DNA of 64,000 bases from JAKQHY01 sp034429475 (GCA_034429475.1 DAOUGD010000096.1:1-64000); one strand, 5' to 3'; counted from the first letter of the stretch, positions 49,337-58,506 are shown. Numbers and translations: made by a program. Notes: generated by a model from the sequence alone, not told the origin.

Positions 49337-51733
49337 CTACCCCAAAATCACTTCCACGCAGTTCTCCTCACCCAGCTTGTCCGCCGGGACGAGGTTGCCG
49401 GGCAGCGTTTCCCCGTTCAGCGTGAGCGATTTGACGCCCCGGCAGACGCCGTCGGGATTCTTGACCTCGATCTGTATCACGCAGCCCCGGAAGCGGCGGG
49501 TAGCCTTGAAGCCGGGCCACGTCGAGGGGATGCACGGATCAATGCGCAGGCCGTCCAGCTCCGGGCGGATGCCCAGGATGTACTGTGTCGCGCTGAAGTA
49601 GGCCCAGGCCGCCGCGCCCGTGAGCCACGAAGTGCGGGTGTTGCCCGCGCGCGGCGAGAAGGTGGAGTACGTCGTCTGCGCCTGGACGTAAGGCTCAGAC
49701 TGGCGGATTTCGGCGCGGTCGTTGTAGGCCGCCGGCATGAAGTCCCGGTAATACTCGTGCGCCTGGTCGCCGTGACCGAGCAGACATTCCGCCATCACCC
49801 CCCATCCCTGCGTGTGGTTGAAGATACTGGCGTTCTCTTTGATGCCAGGGTTGAAGACCACAGCGCGCATCACATCAATCGGCGTATTGACGAAGGGCGG
49901 CGCGCAGAGCATCAAGCCATAAGGCGTCGCCAGACGCTCTTTGACACTCTGCATACAGCGTTCCGCCTGTTCCGGCGTTGCACTCCCGCTAATGACCGCC
50001 CAACTCTGCGTGTTCAGGTAGATCTGACCTTCTGTGAACTCCTTTGTGCCGTACATCGTGCCGTCGTCCCCGATGGCCCAAATGAACCAGTCGCCGTCCC
50101 AGGCGCATTTCTGGATGGCGGCTTCCAATGTCTCATGCTGCGCGCGCGCCCAGGCCGCTTCCTCCGGCTTGCCGAGCCGCTCGGCGATGTCGGCGTAAAT
50201 CGTCAGGCCGAACTGCACCTGGAAGGCGACGAACAGGCTCTCGCCGTAGTAGCCGAGCTTGAGGCAGTCGTTCCAGTCGGCGTGGAGGCCGCAGGGCAGG
50301 CCGTGCGTGCCGGTGCGCTCCAAATTGAATTCCAGGGCGCGGCGCAGATGACCGAAGACGGTCGCCTCGCCCTGATCGGCGTAGGGCAGCACCTTGTCGT
50401 AGAAGCTCAGATCGCCGGTCTCGCCCACCATCGCGGGGACGACGTTGAAGAACCACAGGCAGTCGTCCGAGCGATAATACTCGTCCGGGGGCGGGCTTTC
50501 GTGGCCGGGGTTGTGGCCGAAGGCCTGGATGACGGGGATCGCGCCGCCGGTGGAGACTTGCCCGGTCAGCATCAATTCGAGGCGCGCCTGCGCTTCCTCC
50601 GGGATGGCGGCGGCGATGCCCAGGATGTCCTGTAACGAGTCGCGGTAGCCCAGGCCGTCGCGTTCGCCGTTGTAGACCAGGCTGGCGGCCCGCGACCAGG
50701 CGAAGGTGATCAGGCAGTTGTAGAGTCCCCACACGTTGACGGTGTGGTTGAAATCGGCATCCGGCGTCTCGACCATCAGGCTGCCGAGGCGCGCGTGCCA
50801 GGCGTCCTTGAGCTTCTGTAATTCGACGGCGGCGCGTTCCAACGAGCCAAATTCGGCCACGGCGCGCTTGCCCACCACACGCGCGTCGCCGATGCCGAGC
50901 ATCACCAGCACCTCACGGCTCTCGCCCGGCTGGAGCGTCAACGTGGTATGCACCGTCCCGCAGGAGTTGTCACCGTAGGCGTGGCTGTTGCTGCACTGCC
51001 CCTGTTCCACCGCCAGCGGGTTGTGATAGCTGCGGTACGGGCCGAGGAACGCCTCGCGGCTGGTATCGTAGCCCACCAGCGGCGCGCCGATCAAGCCCAT
51101 CCACGTCTGGTTGAGCTTGTGGTGTAGCAGCGTCTCTTCGTCGCGGGGCGTCAGGTTGTCCTCAATGGCGATGCGCAGCAGCTTATCGTCGGTCAGGGAG
51201 CCGCGCACGATGAAGAGCGAGTATTGCAGGTTCACCTGATCCTGGAAGGTCATCCACTGGTTGGTGAATTCGCAATACGTGAACACGTCAATTTCGCGCG
51301 GACGGTCGCTCTCGTTGGTCACTTTCAGCCGCCAATACTCGAAGGTCTGCCCCAGCGGGACGAAGTACGTCGCTTCCGTGGCGATCCCCGCGTAGTGCGA
51401 TTCAAACACGGAGTAGGCCGTGCCGTGGCGGCAGGTGGATTTGTATTGGTCGAGCGGCTTGCCCACCGGCTGCCACGAGGCCGACCAATAGTCGCCGTTT
51501 TCGCGGTCGCGCAGGTAGAAATAGCGCCCCGGCTGATCCATCGGGATGCTGTTGAAGAACAGGCGCATAAAGCGCCCGCGCGCGCCGGATTTGTAGAAGC
51601 CGTAGCCGCCGGCGTTGTTGGTGATGATGGCGCCGTACTCGGTCGAACCCAGATAATTGCTCCATGATTGCGGCGTATCCGGCCGGGTGATCACGTACTC
51701 TTTCGCATCGTCGTCAAAATAACCGTATTGCAT
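49337..51733 (-). CDS. GH94 cellobiose/chitobiose-type phosphorylase
   Basis: A 798-residue family 94 phosphorylase. It has an N-terminal beta-sandwich, a helical linker, the alpha/alpha six-barrel with the catalytic aspartate in HADWND near residue 486, and a C-terminal beta domain. Phosphate-binding motifs include SWLTGAAAW and TEGQIYLNTQSWAV. It would cleave a beta-linked disaccharide with phosphate, giving a sugar 1-phosphate and saving ATP. The GlcNAc- or glucose-specific choice cannot be made by eye. ATG 51733 follows GGAG. The open frame upstream of it is repeat sequence. Confidence 0.9.
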   Translation of the reverse strand: MQYGYFDDDAKEYVITRPDTPQSWSNYLGSTEYGAIITNNAGGYGFYKSGARGRFMRLFFNSIPMDQPGRYFYLRDRENGDYWSASWQPVGKPLDQYKSTCRHGTAYSVFESHYAGIATEATYFVPLGQTFEYWRLKVTNESDRPREIDVFTYCEFTNQWMTFQDQVNLQYSLFIVRGSLTDDKLLRIAIEDNLTPRDEETLLHHKLNQTWMGLIGAPLVGYDTSREAFLGPYRSYHNPLAVEQGQCSNSHAYGDNSCGTVHTTLTLQPGESREVLVMLGIGDARVVGKRAVAEFGSLERAAVELQKLKDAWHARLGSLMVETPDADFNHTVNVWGLYNCLITFAWSRAASLVYNGERDGLGYRDSLQDILGIAAAIPEEAQARLELMLTGQVSTGGAIPVIQAFGHNPGHESPPPDEYYRSDDCLWFFNVVPAMVGETGDLSFYDKVLPYADQGEATVFGHLRRALEFNLERTGTHGLPCGLHADWNDCLKLGYYGESLFVAFQVQFGLTIYADIAERLGKPEEAAWARAQHETLEAAIQKCAWDGDWFIWAIGDDGTMYGTKEFTEGQIYLNTQSWAVISGSATPEQAERCMQSVKERLATPYGLMLCAPPFVNTPIDVMRAVVFNPGIKENASIFNHTQGWGVMAECLLGHGDQAHEYYRDFMPAAYNDRAEIRQSEPYVQAQTTYSTFSPRAGNTRTSWLTGAAAWAYFSATQYILGIRPELDGLRIDPCIPSTWPGFKATRRFRGCVIQIEVKNPDGVCRGVKSLTLNGETLPGNLVPADKLGEENCVEVILG

Positions 51734-51752
51734 TGAATTCTCCTCTGAAAAT

Positions 51753-51787
51753 AGCGAATAGCGAATAGCAAATAGCAAATAGCAAAA
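51753..51787. repeat. Five 7-bp AGCGAAT/AGCAAAT units
   Basis: AGCGAAT twice, AGCAAAT twice and AGCAAAA stand in tandem 20 bases upstream of the GH94 start, next to the TTTTCAGAGGAG leader block shared with the 126-bp element. Confidence 0.85.
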
Positions 51788-51830
51788 TCTCTGCGTTGAA
51801 AAAAAATTTCAATATTGGGGCTGTATCCAG

Positions 51831-51848
51831 GTTCGATCACACTCCTTT
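51831..51848 (-). promoter_or_regulatory. Leader motif AGGAGTGTGATCGAACCT upstream of GH94
   Basis: Read on the minus strand, this 18-base motif starts right after the putative -10 box TATTATAA at the expected transcription start, about 98-115 bases before GH94. It matches 17 of 18 bases before cydB. Confidence 0.35.
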
Positions 51849-51876
51849 ATAATAAAGCATTCTCCATGCTGATCAA
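51849..51876 (-). promoter_or_regulatory. Probable promoter of GH94
   Basis: On the minus strand TTGATC (51876-51871) and TATTAT (51854-51849) are spaced by 16 bases. Confidence 0.4.
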
Positions 51877-51882
51877 TTTTGT

Positions 51883-51945
51883 CAGCAGATTGAGCAGATT
51901 AAGCAGATTTTTGGCTTTAATCTGCTCAATCTTCTTAATCTGCTG
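51883..51945. repeat. Inverted pair of 9-bp CAGCAGATT arrays
   Basis: Left units CAGCAGATT, GAGCAGATT, AAGCAGATT; right units AATCTGCTC, AATCTTCTT, AATCTGCTG; 9-base loop. It lies 11 bases past the histidine kinase stop and could act as its 3' hairpin. Confidence 0.88.
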
Positions 51946-51955
51946 ATAACAAATC

Positions 51956-54043
51956 CTATTCTTGCGCCAGCGGCAAGGTGAAGCGGAAGATGGTTTCCTG
52001 CTCCGGCTCGCTTTCCGCAGAGATTTGGCCGCCGTGCGTCTCCACGACCAGCCGGCAGAAGGCCAGGCCCAGGCCGCTGCCCCGTCCTTCGGCCGCGCCG
52101 CTGACGAATTTTTGGAAGAGCCGGGGCTTGATGTCGGGGTCAATGCCCGGCCCGGTGTTGCTGACGGCGACTTCCATCCAATTGTCGTCGGCTGTAGCGG
52201 TAATGCGAATGGCGCCCCTTGCCGGGGTGAACTTGATGGCGTTTCCCACCAGGTTTTGGAGCACGCGCCCGATCAAACGACGGTCGCCCCGCACCGGCGG
52301 CAGCGCCGGCGTGAGCATATTTCGCAGTTGCAGGTTTTTCTCGGCGATCAGCGGAGATTGGTATTGCAGCACCTCGCGCAATACCTCGGTCAGCGCTACC
52401 GACGTGTAGTTCAAGGGCATTTCACCGCTCTCCAGGCGGTTGATGTCCAGAATGGCGTTCACCAGGTCCAACATCCGCTCACTGCTGTGCCGGGCAATTT
52501 GGAGCAATTCGGTGGATTTTTCCGGGAGGGCCGCCACGCTATATCTTTCAACGAGTTGCAAGGATGTGAGGATGCCGCTCAGCGGGTTGCGTAAATCGTG
52601 AACCATTGTGTGAATCAGGTCGTCCCGCAGCTTTTCGAGCTGCCGCCGCTCGGTGATGTCCTCTTTTACGGCCACGTAATGGGTGATCTGCCCGGCCCCA
52701 TCGGTGATGGGGGAGATGGAGGCCAATTCCCAGAACAGTTCGCCGTTTTTCTTGCGGTTGCAAAACTGGCCGCGCCACTCTTGCCCAGATTGGAGCGTCT
52801 GCCAGAGTTCCGGGTACACTCCCGGCGAGGTGTACTCCGTTTTCAGGATGCGCGGATTTTGTCCGAGGGCTTCCTGTGGGGTGTAGCCGGTGGTTTGCGT
52901 GAACTTAGGATTGACGTATTCAATCTGCCCTTGGGCGTCGGTGATGACGATGGAGACCGGGCTGGCTTCGACGGCGCGGGAGAGCTGGCGCAGTTGCTTT
53001 TCGGCGTTTTTACGGTCGGTGATGTTATGCAGGATAATCGCCCGGCCCATAAAAAGGCTGCGACGGTCGTACAATGGCGCGACCCGTAACTCGTACCAGA
53101 GCTGGGTTTCGCCTTCGGTGACGGTGATTTCATCCAGCGTCTCTAACACGTCTTTATAGCGCTGCACCAGGTCCGGCCAGGAGGAGAGCACGTCTGTCGC
53201 CATACGCCCCACGACTTGCGCAGCCGGCCGTTCCAGAATGCGTTGCGCCGCCAGGTTGATGTCCGTAATCCGGCCCTGCGCGTCCAACACGATCATGCCA
53301 TCATGCATCTGCTCTATCACCATGTCGCGCGCCACGGGGGCCAGGTTCGTCAATTGGAAGCTGAAAATACCCCAGGAAAGCGCTACTATGGTGATGGTGA
53401 ACGCAAAGGGCGTGAGGTCGAGGTAAGAGATGGGACTTAATCCGCTAAGGTAGAGGATGTTCCCCGCCCAGGGCGCCAGGACGGCTACAATCAGCGCGAC
53501 GGTCTGCCCACGATACAAGCCTTGCCGCCGCCCAATGGAACGCAGAATGATGAGCGCCCCGGCCAGCAATAGCAGGTAGGAATAGGCCGAATGAATCCAG
53601 AACCAGAAACCGTACGTCACTTGCAGGGCCGAAAAAGACCCGGTGTGCTTGAGGGTGATAGTTTGCCAGACCCACCCATGCGCATCGGTGGTGAAGACCA
53701 GCAGCACGGTGAGCATGGGGAGGACAGACACGCCGATGCGATAGCGCAGGGGGAGCCATTGGCCGCGATTGGTATGATGGATGGCAAAGGCCAGCCAGAA
53801 GACCGGCGCGGTGGCAATGCCGAGGTATTGCACTTTGCCCCAAAACAGCTTGGTCGCCAGGTCGTCGCCGGCAATTTCCAGGGCATACCCGACCGACCAA
53901 AGGGTGAGCGCGCCCGCCAGCAACGTCAGCGGGCCGGCGCTAATCACCTGAATCCGGCGCGGCCAGGCATACCAGGCCACGCCCATCGCAATGAGGGCGG
54001 CGCCCAACAGGGGAAGCATATAAGGTGTATAATGAAATAACAT
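51956..54043 (-). CDS. Membrane histidine kinase with 7TM sensor and two PAS domains
   Basis: A 695-residue sensor kinase. The first 230 residues form about seven membrane helices of the 7TM histidine-kinase N-terminal type. Two PAS domains follow (about 240-350, MIVLDAQGRITDINLAAQRIL, and 360-470, with a PAC motif ending in YVAVKEDITERRQLEK). The HisKA helix has H482 in MVHDLRNPLSG, and the HATPase has the N box NLVGNAIKFTP and G boxes NTGPGIDP and GSGLGLAF. No receiver or partner regulator is adjacent. ATG 54043 is chosen over the in-frame TTG two codons upstream. Confidence 0.88.
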   Translation of the reverse strand: MLFHYTPYMLPLLGAALIAMGVAWYAWPRRIQVISAGPLTLLAGALTLWSVGYALEIAGDDLATKLFWGKVQYLGIATAPVFWLAFAIHHTNRGQWLPLRYRIGVSVLPMLTVLLVFTTDAHGWVWQTITLKHTGSFSALQVTYGFWFWIHSAYSYLLLLAGALIILRSIGRRQGLYRGQTVALIVAVLAPWAGNILYLSGLSPISYLDLTPFAFTITIVALSWGIFSFQLTNLAPVARDMVIEQMHDGMIVLDAQGRITDINLAAQRILERPAAQVVGRMATDVLSSWPDLVQRYKDVLETLDEITVTEGETQLWYELRVAPLYDRRSLFMGRAIILHNITDRKNAEKQLRQLSRAVEASPVSIVITDAQGQIEYVNPKFTQTTGYTPQEALGQNPRILKTEYTSPGVYPELWQTLQSGQEWRGQFCNRKKNGELFWELASISPITDGAGQITHYVAVKEDITERRQLEKLRDDLIHTMVHDLRNPLSGILTSLQLVERYSVAALPEKSTELLQIARHSSERMLDLVNAILDINRLESGEMPLNYTSVALTEVLREVLQYQSPLIAEKNLQLRNMLTPALPPVRGDRRLIGRVLQNLVGNAIKFTPARGAIRITATADDNWMEVAVSNTGPGIDPDIKPRLFQKFVSGAAEGRGSGLGLAFCRLVVETHGGQISAESEPEQETIFRFTLPLAQE

Positions 54044-54156
54044 TGTCAATCTCTGTGGTGACGGCCACGGGCAATTTCACGCTGCTACCATCATACAACG
54101 AGCGTTACAAAAATCAAACGAAGCCATGAAAGACCCCACGAAAGGAAGCCTTCTCT

Positions 54157-55503
54157 ATGAAAACATCCTCACGGCAGGGACTACGTTTATTAGAAGTATG
54201 GATCGTTTTCAGTATTTTTTGCGCCACGTATGGCAACCGTATTGAAAAGGTCGAGTGGCACGGGGATGAGAGCCAGTGGATTGCGACGAGCTGTTACGGC
54301 GAAGCGTTCTTCGACCGCGACTTTACCGAGCCGGAGTGGTTGAGCGAAAGGGGGATAGACGCCCGTTTCACCGCGCCCGATTGGGTGCGCCGGGCGCTTG
54401 TCGTACCCAATGCCGCGCACATCTGGGCGGCCCACTATTGGACGCTCACTCAGCCGCCGCTGACGCGCTACACCATCGCGCTGGGGCGGCTGTTGGGCGG
54501 CTACGAAATGGCCGATTTGAACGCCCCCTGGGATTTTGAAGCGGATTACTGGACGAACTGCCGCTTCGGCGCGTGCCCCGCGCGGGGACTGCTCTGGTCG
54601 GTCCGGGCGATGATGGCGTTCCTGGCCGTGCTCAGCGGGATGACGCTGTTCCTGCTGGTGCGGCAGTACGCGGGCGCGGCGGCGGGGTATACTTTCGTCA
54701 TCCTGTTCGTCGGTTCCGCGTTCCTGCGGCTACACCTGCGGCGCGCGATGAGCGAGTCGCCGCTGCTGTTTTTCACCTGCCTGACCCTGCTCTTGGCCGT
54801 ATGCTTCCTGCGCGAAAGGCGGCAGGGGCGCGCCCTCGTCTGGCTGGCGCTGATGGGCGTCGGGACGGGGTTGGCGGGCGCGGTGAAACTCAACGGGCTA
54901 GGGATGGCGGCGGCGGGCGTGGCGTTGTGCGGCGTGGGGCGCTTCCGGCGGCAGGGATGGCGTAAGGGCCTTCGGGAGTTTCTCCTCTGGTCGGCAGTAT
55001 TCCTGCTGGTGACGGCTTTCACCTTCACCATCGTTAACCCGTTCCTTTACCCTAACCCACCGGCGCGTACCGTAGCGCTATTCCTGTTTCGGGGTTGGGA
55101 GATGCGCGATCAGACCACTCATACGCCATGGGTCATCCCCAGCCTGGGCGCCCGCCTGTGGATCATTCCCCGGCGGCTATTCAAGGATTACACGCTGACG
55201 CACTGGCCTTTGCTCAACCAAGCGCTTCTGCTCGCGGGATTGTTCTTCCTGGGGCGCAGCAGTTGGCGGTGGCAGCGCAAAAAAGGCGGCAACCCAACGG
55301 CCCTGGCGATTCTGGCCGTAGCTGCCGTCACGGCCCTTCCCCCGCTGCTGACCCCGCTGGATTGGGATCGGTACTACCTGTATCCCGTCGTCTTCATCTC
55401 CGTGGGGGTCGCCGTCGGCCTGGGGCAACTTCTGATACTGGCCTGGCGCGAGTTGTTTTTAAAACCGATGGAGCAGGATTGGGAAAGGTTTCCTTTCGGC
55501 TGA
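54157..55503 (+). CDS. GT39-like polytopic glycosyltransferase
   Basis: A 448-residue membrane protein with about ten helices. The segment after the first helix, VEWHGDESQWI, contains the acidic DE pair expected of the polyprenol-phosphate-dependent (GT-C) glycosyltransferases of the PMT/ArnT fold, and a second loop carries NAAHIWAAHYWTLTQPPLT with a conserved PPL. It would take a sugar from polyprenyl phosphate, the kind of donor made by the first gene of this window, and attach it to a protein or lipid outside the cell. The start is ATG 54157 after AAAGGAAG. Confidence 0.75.
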   Translation: MKTSSRQGLRLLEVWIVFSIFCATYGNRIEKVEWHGDESQWIATSCYGEAFFDRDFTEPEWLSERGIDARFTAPDWVRRALVVPNAAHIWAAHYWTLTQPPLTRYTIALGRLLGGYEMADLNAPWDFEADYWTNCRFGACPARGLLWSVRAMMAFLAVLSGMTLFLLVRQYAGAAAGYTFVILFVGSAFLRLHLRRAMSESPLLFFTCLTLLLAVCFLRERRQGRALVWLALMGVGTGLAGAVKLNGLGMAAAGVALCGVGRFRRQGWRKGLREFLLWSAVFLLVTAFTFTIVNPFLYPNPPARTVALFLFRGWEMRDQTTHTPWVIPSLGARLWIIPRRLFKDYTLTHWPLLNQALLLAGLFFLGRSSWRWQRKKGGNPTALAILAVAAVTALPPLLTPLDWDRYYLYPVVFISVGVAVGLGQLLILAWRELFLKPMEQDWERFPFG

Positions 55504-55541
55504 ATCTGTAACCTTCACGGCTTACATCAACGAGGAGAAGT

Positions 55542-55611
55542 TTACCGCAGAGCACGCAGAGATCGCGGAGGTTTTACATTTCTCGGCGCCCTCAGCGGTC
55601 TTCGCGGTGAA
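55542..55611. repeat. Inverted pair of CCGCAGAGC-type arrays
   Basis: The left arm TTACCGCAGAGCACGCAGAG with a further unit faces a right arm of GCGGTCTTCGCGGTGAA units. It separates the GT39-like gene from the wrecked permease. Confidence 0.75.
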
Positions 55612-55633
55612 ACAGGGGGCGCGGCTCTATAGT

Positions 55634-56331
55634 TCATTGCCCCGCCGTTGCGATGGTGTCGTCCACCAACTGCTCCAAAATCGCCAGCGGCACGCCAAAG
55701 CCGGTGTGCGCCAGCCAGATCGCCAGGAAGGTGCCGTTGAGTTGCAGCTTCACGTAGTCGCGCAGGATGGGGACGAGCGCAATTTGCAGGGGCACAACGA
55801 GCAGCGCCACCACTATGGTGAACATTGCCTTGCGGCCTGGGAAGCGCAACCATGCGAAGCCATAAGCCGCAAAGGCCGCGATCAAGATGGGAATGACCGT
55901 CGCCGGAATGGTCACGGCCAGACTGTTGAAGAACGCGCCGGAAAAGTCGTCGCCCTTGACCACCCGCGTGCTGCCGTCGTCCTCGGTAATGAGGTATTCT
56001 TTCCCGGTCAGGACGTTCTGGTAGTTTTCCAGGGTGAAGTTGAGATTCATCTGCCATTTGTATTCCTGCACCTGGATTTGTCCCAGACGTTTGTTCCCGA
56101 TCCACATCACGCGCCGTCCATCGGGAGTTTCGATTCCGGCGCGAAATTCTTGGAAGGTACCGGTGGCGCCCGCCAGGGTCATCACGCCATCCCGATCCAC
56201 ATCATCCCCAACTTTGAATTCTTCGGTCATCACCCAGGCGCGGTGCGGGAACACCGTCCACCAGCCAGATACCGAGATGTCCTGACGGGGGCGGACGGAC
56301 GAGATCAACAGGCCGATGGTGGGAATAGTCT
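55634..56331 (-). pseudogene. Remnant of MalG/AglG-type sugar ABC permease
   Basis: The frame from the junction near 56331 to 55634 encodes a piece of the second sugar ABC permease: a periplasmic region (IPTIGLLISSVRPRQD, then a long insertion with TEDDGSTRVVKGDDFSGAFFNS) and helices FNSLAVTIPATVIPILIAAFAAYGF. The N-terminal part is missing. The end is abnormal: after AIWLAHTGFGVPLAI, where the EAA coupling loop should follow, the frame runs into unrelated ILEQLVDDTIATAGQ and stops. The gene has therefore lost both its start and its ATPase-contact region and cannot make a working transporter. Confidence 0.8.
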
Positions 56332-56538
56332 AAGTCCGACGCCGCCCACGCCCCAGAGAATCGCCACGACTGCGATGATACCCTTGGGCGCCTGGCTGTC
56401 GCGTAAAAATAAAAATCCTTGCCACAAAACAAGAAAAGTGATAACCGGCACAATCAGCGAAACGAGCACGCGCCCGACATTGGTGGTAAGCCAGGTAATA
56501 AGACTTGTCGGGGGCAATGTGTCTTTGGTGTTTGCCAT
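56305..56538 (-). pseudogene. N-terminal stub of MalF/AglF-type sugar ABC permease
   Basis: ATG 56538 has AGGAGG upstream and starts a normal permease N-terminus, with helices LVSLIVPVITFLVLWQGF and GIIAVVAILWGVGGVGL. After GGVGL the frame changes to the sequence of the second permease (RLFPPSAC, stop) because of a deletion junction near 56325-56331. The rest of this permease, including its EAA loop, is gone. Confidence 0.8.
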
Positions 56539-56610
56539 GAGCAACCTCCTAAAAAAATAACCATGTGTTGCGGCGCATTGGTGGAAGTAGAGAGTCCTAA
56601 AGGGGTATTT

Positions 56611-56641
56611 TCTCGCTTCCGGGCTACACCCGGAAGCGAGA
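56611..56641. repeat. 13-bp perfect hairpin between ABC transporter remnants
   Basis: TCTCGCTTCCGGG pairs with CCCGGAAGCGAGA around a 5-base loop. With the hairpin at 56666 it forms a pair in the binding protein-permease gap, where such structures often protect the binding-protein mRNA. Confidence 0.75.
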
Positions 56642-56665
56642 AATTATCTTTCTAAATCTGTAAAG

Positions 56666-56698
56666 GTTGGTCGTGGGTGTGATACGCCCACGACCAAC
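56666..56698. repeat. 12-bp perfect hairpin between ABC transporter remnants
   Basis: GTTGGTCGTGGG pairs with CCCACGACCAAC around a 9-base loop, about 35 bases past the binding protein stop. No T run follows, which argues for mRNA stabilisation rather than termination. Confidence 0.75.
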
Positions 56699-56733
56699 GG
56701 CATACATTCCCGAAGAGTGTCCGTGCGCCGGGC

Positions 56734-57612
56734 CTACTTCGGCCAGGCAGCGTCAATCTCTTTGAGGACGGTGTCGAGGTCAGCGGCGCCGCCGACCCAG
56801 TCGGTCATGCCCTTCCAGAACGAACCGGCGCCCACTTCACCCGGCATCAGGTCCGAGCCGTCGAAGCGCACGCTATCGGCGTTGAGGATGATCTCGGCCA
56901 CACCGCGATCCACATCGTTGTTGTACCAGTCCAGGCTGGAGTCATAGTGCGGGGAGATCGCCCCGCCGCTCTGAATCCACGGCTTCAGGTGCTCGCCCTT
57001 GGTGAAGTACTCCATCACGGCCATCACTTCGGGTCGGTCGCTGAACGCCGCCCAGATGTCGCCCGCCACCAGCACGGGCTTGCCGTAGGCGGCGTCAATC
57101 GGCGGCAGATAGAAGAAGTCGTAGTCCACCCCCGCCTTCGCGTCCGCCGGGAAGAAGCTGGTGATGAAGTTCCCCTGCTTGTGCAGCCAGCACTTCGGCG
57201 GATTCTCGAACATCGGCAGCGGGGCGTCGCCGAAGAACGTCGTCTTGATCGCGTTCCGCCCGCCGTACACGTAGGCGTCGTTGAACCAGATTTCCGCCAG
57301 CGTCTCCGCCGCCTTCTTCACTTCCGGCGACGAGAAAGGCAGTTCCCCCTTCGTCCACTTGTCGTAGTTCTCCAGCGACGTCGTCCGCAGCATCACCTCT
57401 TCCATCCAGTCCGTCGCCGGCCAGCCCGTCGCCGTCCCCGATTCGATGCCCACGCACCACGCCGTGTCGCCGTCGTCCGCGATCTGCTGCGTCAATGCCA
57501 GCAACTCATCCCAGGTCTGCGGAATCTTGTACCCGGCGGCCTCGAAGTCGTCCTTCGGATACCACACCAGGCTCTTGCCGTTCACCCGCTCCCACACCCC
57601 GGCCTGAAGATG
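56734..57612 (-). pseudogene. 5'-truncated sugar ABC substrate-binding protein (AglE-like)
   Basis: The frame encodes about 288 residues of the C-terminal two thirds of an extracellular solute-binding protein of family 1: QAGVWERVNGKSLVWYPKDDF, WDELLALTQQIADDG, GRNAIKTTFFGDAPLPMFENPP, and LVAGDIWAAFSDRPEVMAVMEY. The signal peptide and first lobe are missing. Upstream of about 57606 the frame goes into unrelated sequence and meets a stop near 57650, so there is no proper start. The alpha-glucoside type is inferred from similarity with AglE as I recall it. Confidence 0.8.
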
Positions 57613-57926
57613 GCACCGTGTTCCCCAGTAAAGAGGGATAGGAACTTTTCAGAGTCATTCGGCGTCTTGGTTCTGGCAGAAGTAACTGTTACTTTTGCCC
57701 TCATTCGACGACGATCTTTATGATGCGACCTGTAGGTTTCCACAGGCGACCTCAGAAGCAAGGTATGCTATCCTAGACAGGACTCACGCAAACCAAGGCA
57801 CATTTACCGCAGAGTGCGCGGAGGTCGCAGAGATTTTTATAGGGTCTCAGCGGCCTGAGCGTGCACTGCGGGGCAAAAGCGCCAGCCTTGCATCAGTCCT
57901 ATTATTAAAGAAACGAAGGTGATAAA
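57613..57926. other. Non-coding region at the deletion edge
   Basis: This stretch contains the sequence joined to the broken binding-protein gene, a small AAGTAACTGTTACTT palindrome near 57681-57695, a CCTGT/ACAGG hairpin near 57729-57746 and the repeat at 57803. A short open frame MRAKVTVTSARTKTPND of about 40 codons on the minus strand (near 57707-57580) is not supported by a ribosome binding site. Confidence 0.5.
57803..57870. repeat. Degenerate CCGCAGAGT-type inverted repeat
   Basis: The left arm is TTACCGCAGAGTGCGCGGAG with a further unit; the right arm is a poorly matching GTCTCAGCGGCCTGAGCG. The right arm appears to be decaying. Confidence 0.6.
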
Positions 57927-58037
57927 ATGGATACATGCACTCAAAAATCAACCCTATGGCGCACGATCCTGCTGCTGATTTTGGGCGCGCTGCCTTTTGT
58001 GGCGCTGCTGGCGACCCTACCCTACCTCGTACAGTGA
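57927..58037 (+). CDS. Tiny single-helix membrane peptide
   Basis: A 36-residue open frame preceded by GAAGGTG with good spacing. It has a polar start (MDTCTQKSTLWR) and one hydrophobic helix (TILLLILGALPFVALLAT) ending in LPYLVQ and TGA. It lies 10 bases upstream of the Nudix gene. Small hydrophobic peptides of this kind are common in Chloroflexota genomes; function is unknown. A chance frame is possible, but the ribosome binding site and the membrane profile support it. Confidence 0.5.
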   Translation: MDTCTQKSTLWRTILLLILGALPFVALLATLPYLVQ

Positions 58038-58047
58038 CTTCGCCGCA

Positions 58048-58506
58048 ATGAAGCCGTTCCCCCGCCTGCTCTACCAGCTCAACCGGCTGCGCTATCGCCT
58101 CACGCGCCCGGTGACGTTGGGCGTGCGCCTGCTGCTGCTCCAGGAAGGAAAAGTTCTGCTCGTTCAGCATACCTATCAACCGGAGCGGTACCTGCCCGGC
58201 GGGAAAGTGGAACACGGCGAAACGACAGAGGACGCCGCCCGCCGCGAAGCCCGCGAGGAAGTCGGCGCGACGTTGGGGCCGCTGCGCCTCTTCGGCGTAT
58301 ACACCAACTTCTACGAAGGCAGAAGCGATCACATTATCGTCTTTGCCTGCGACGATGTGCGCCTGGCGAACAAACAAACCTGGGAGATTGAGCGCCTGGC
58401 CTGGTTCCCGCCCGACGCCTTGCCCGACGACGTATCGCCCGGCTGCCGGCGCCGAATCGCAGAATGGAGGCAAGCCCGCCCTACGCCGCAGGTAGGGCGG
58501 TGGTAA
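58048..58506 (+). CDS. Nudix hydrolase
   Basis: A 152-residue pyrophosphohydrolase. The Nudix box is GGKVEHGETTEDAARREAREEVGA, given here in pieces: GGKVEHGE, then REAREEVG, with the standard 7-residue spacing. The typical activity is cleavage of nucleoside diphosphate-linked compounds; no specificity motif is clear. ATG 58048 is chosen because the upstream frame runs through the small membrane peptide. Its last 26 bases overlap the metallophosphoesterase gene tail to tail. Confidence 0.8.
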   Translation: MKPFPRLLYQLNRLRYRLTRPVTLGVRLLLLQEGKVLLVQHTYQPERYLPGGKVEHGETTEDAARREAREEVGATLGPLRLFGVYTNFYEGRSDHIIVFACDDVRLANKQTWEIERLAWFPPDALPDDVSPGCRRRIAEWRQARPTPQVGRW

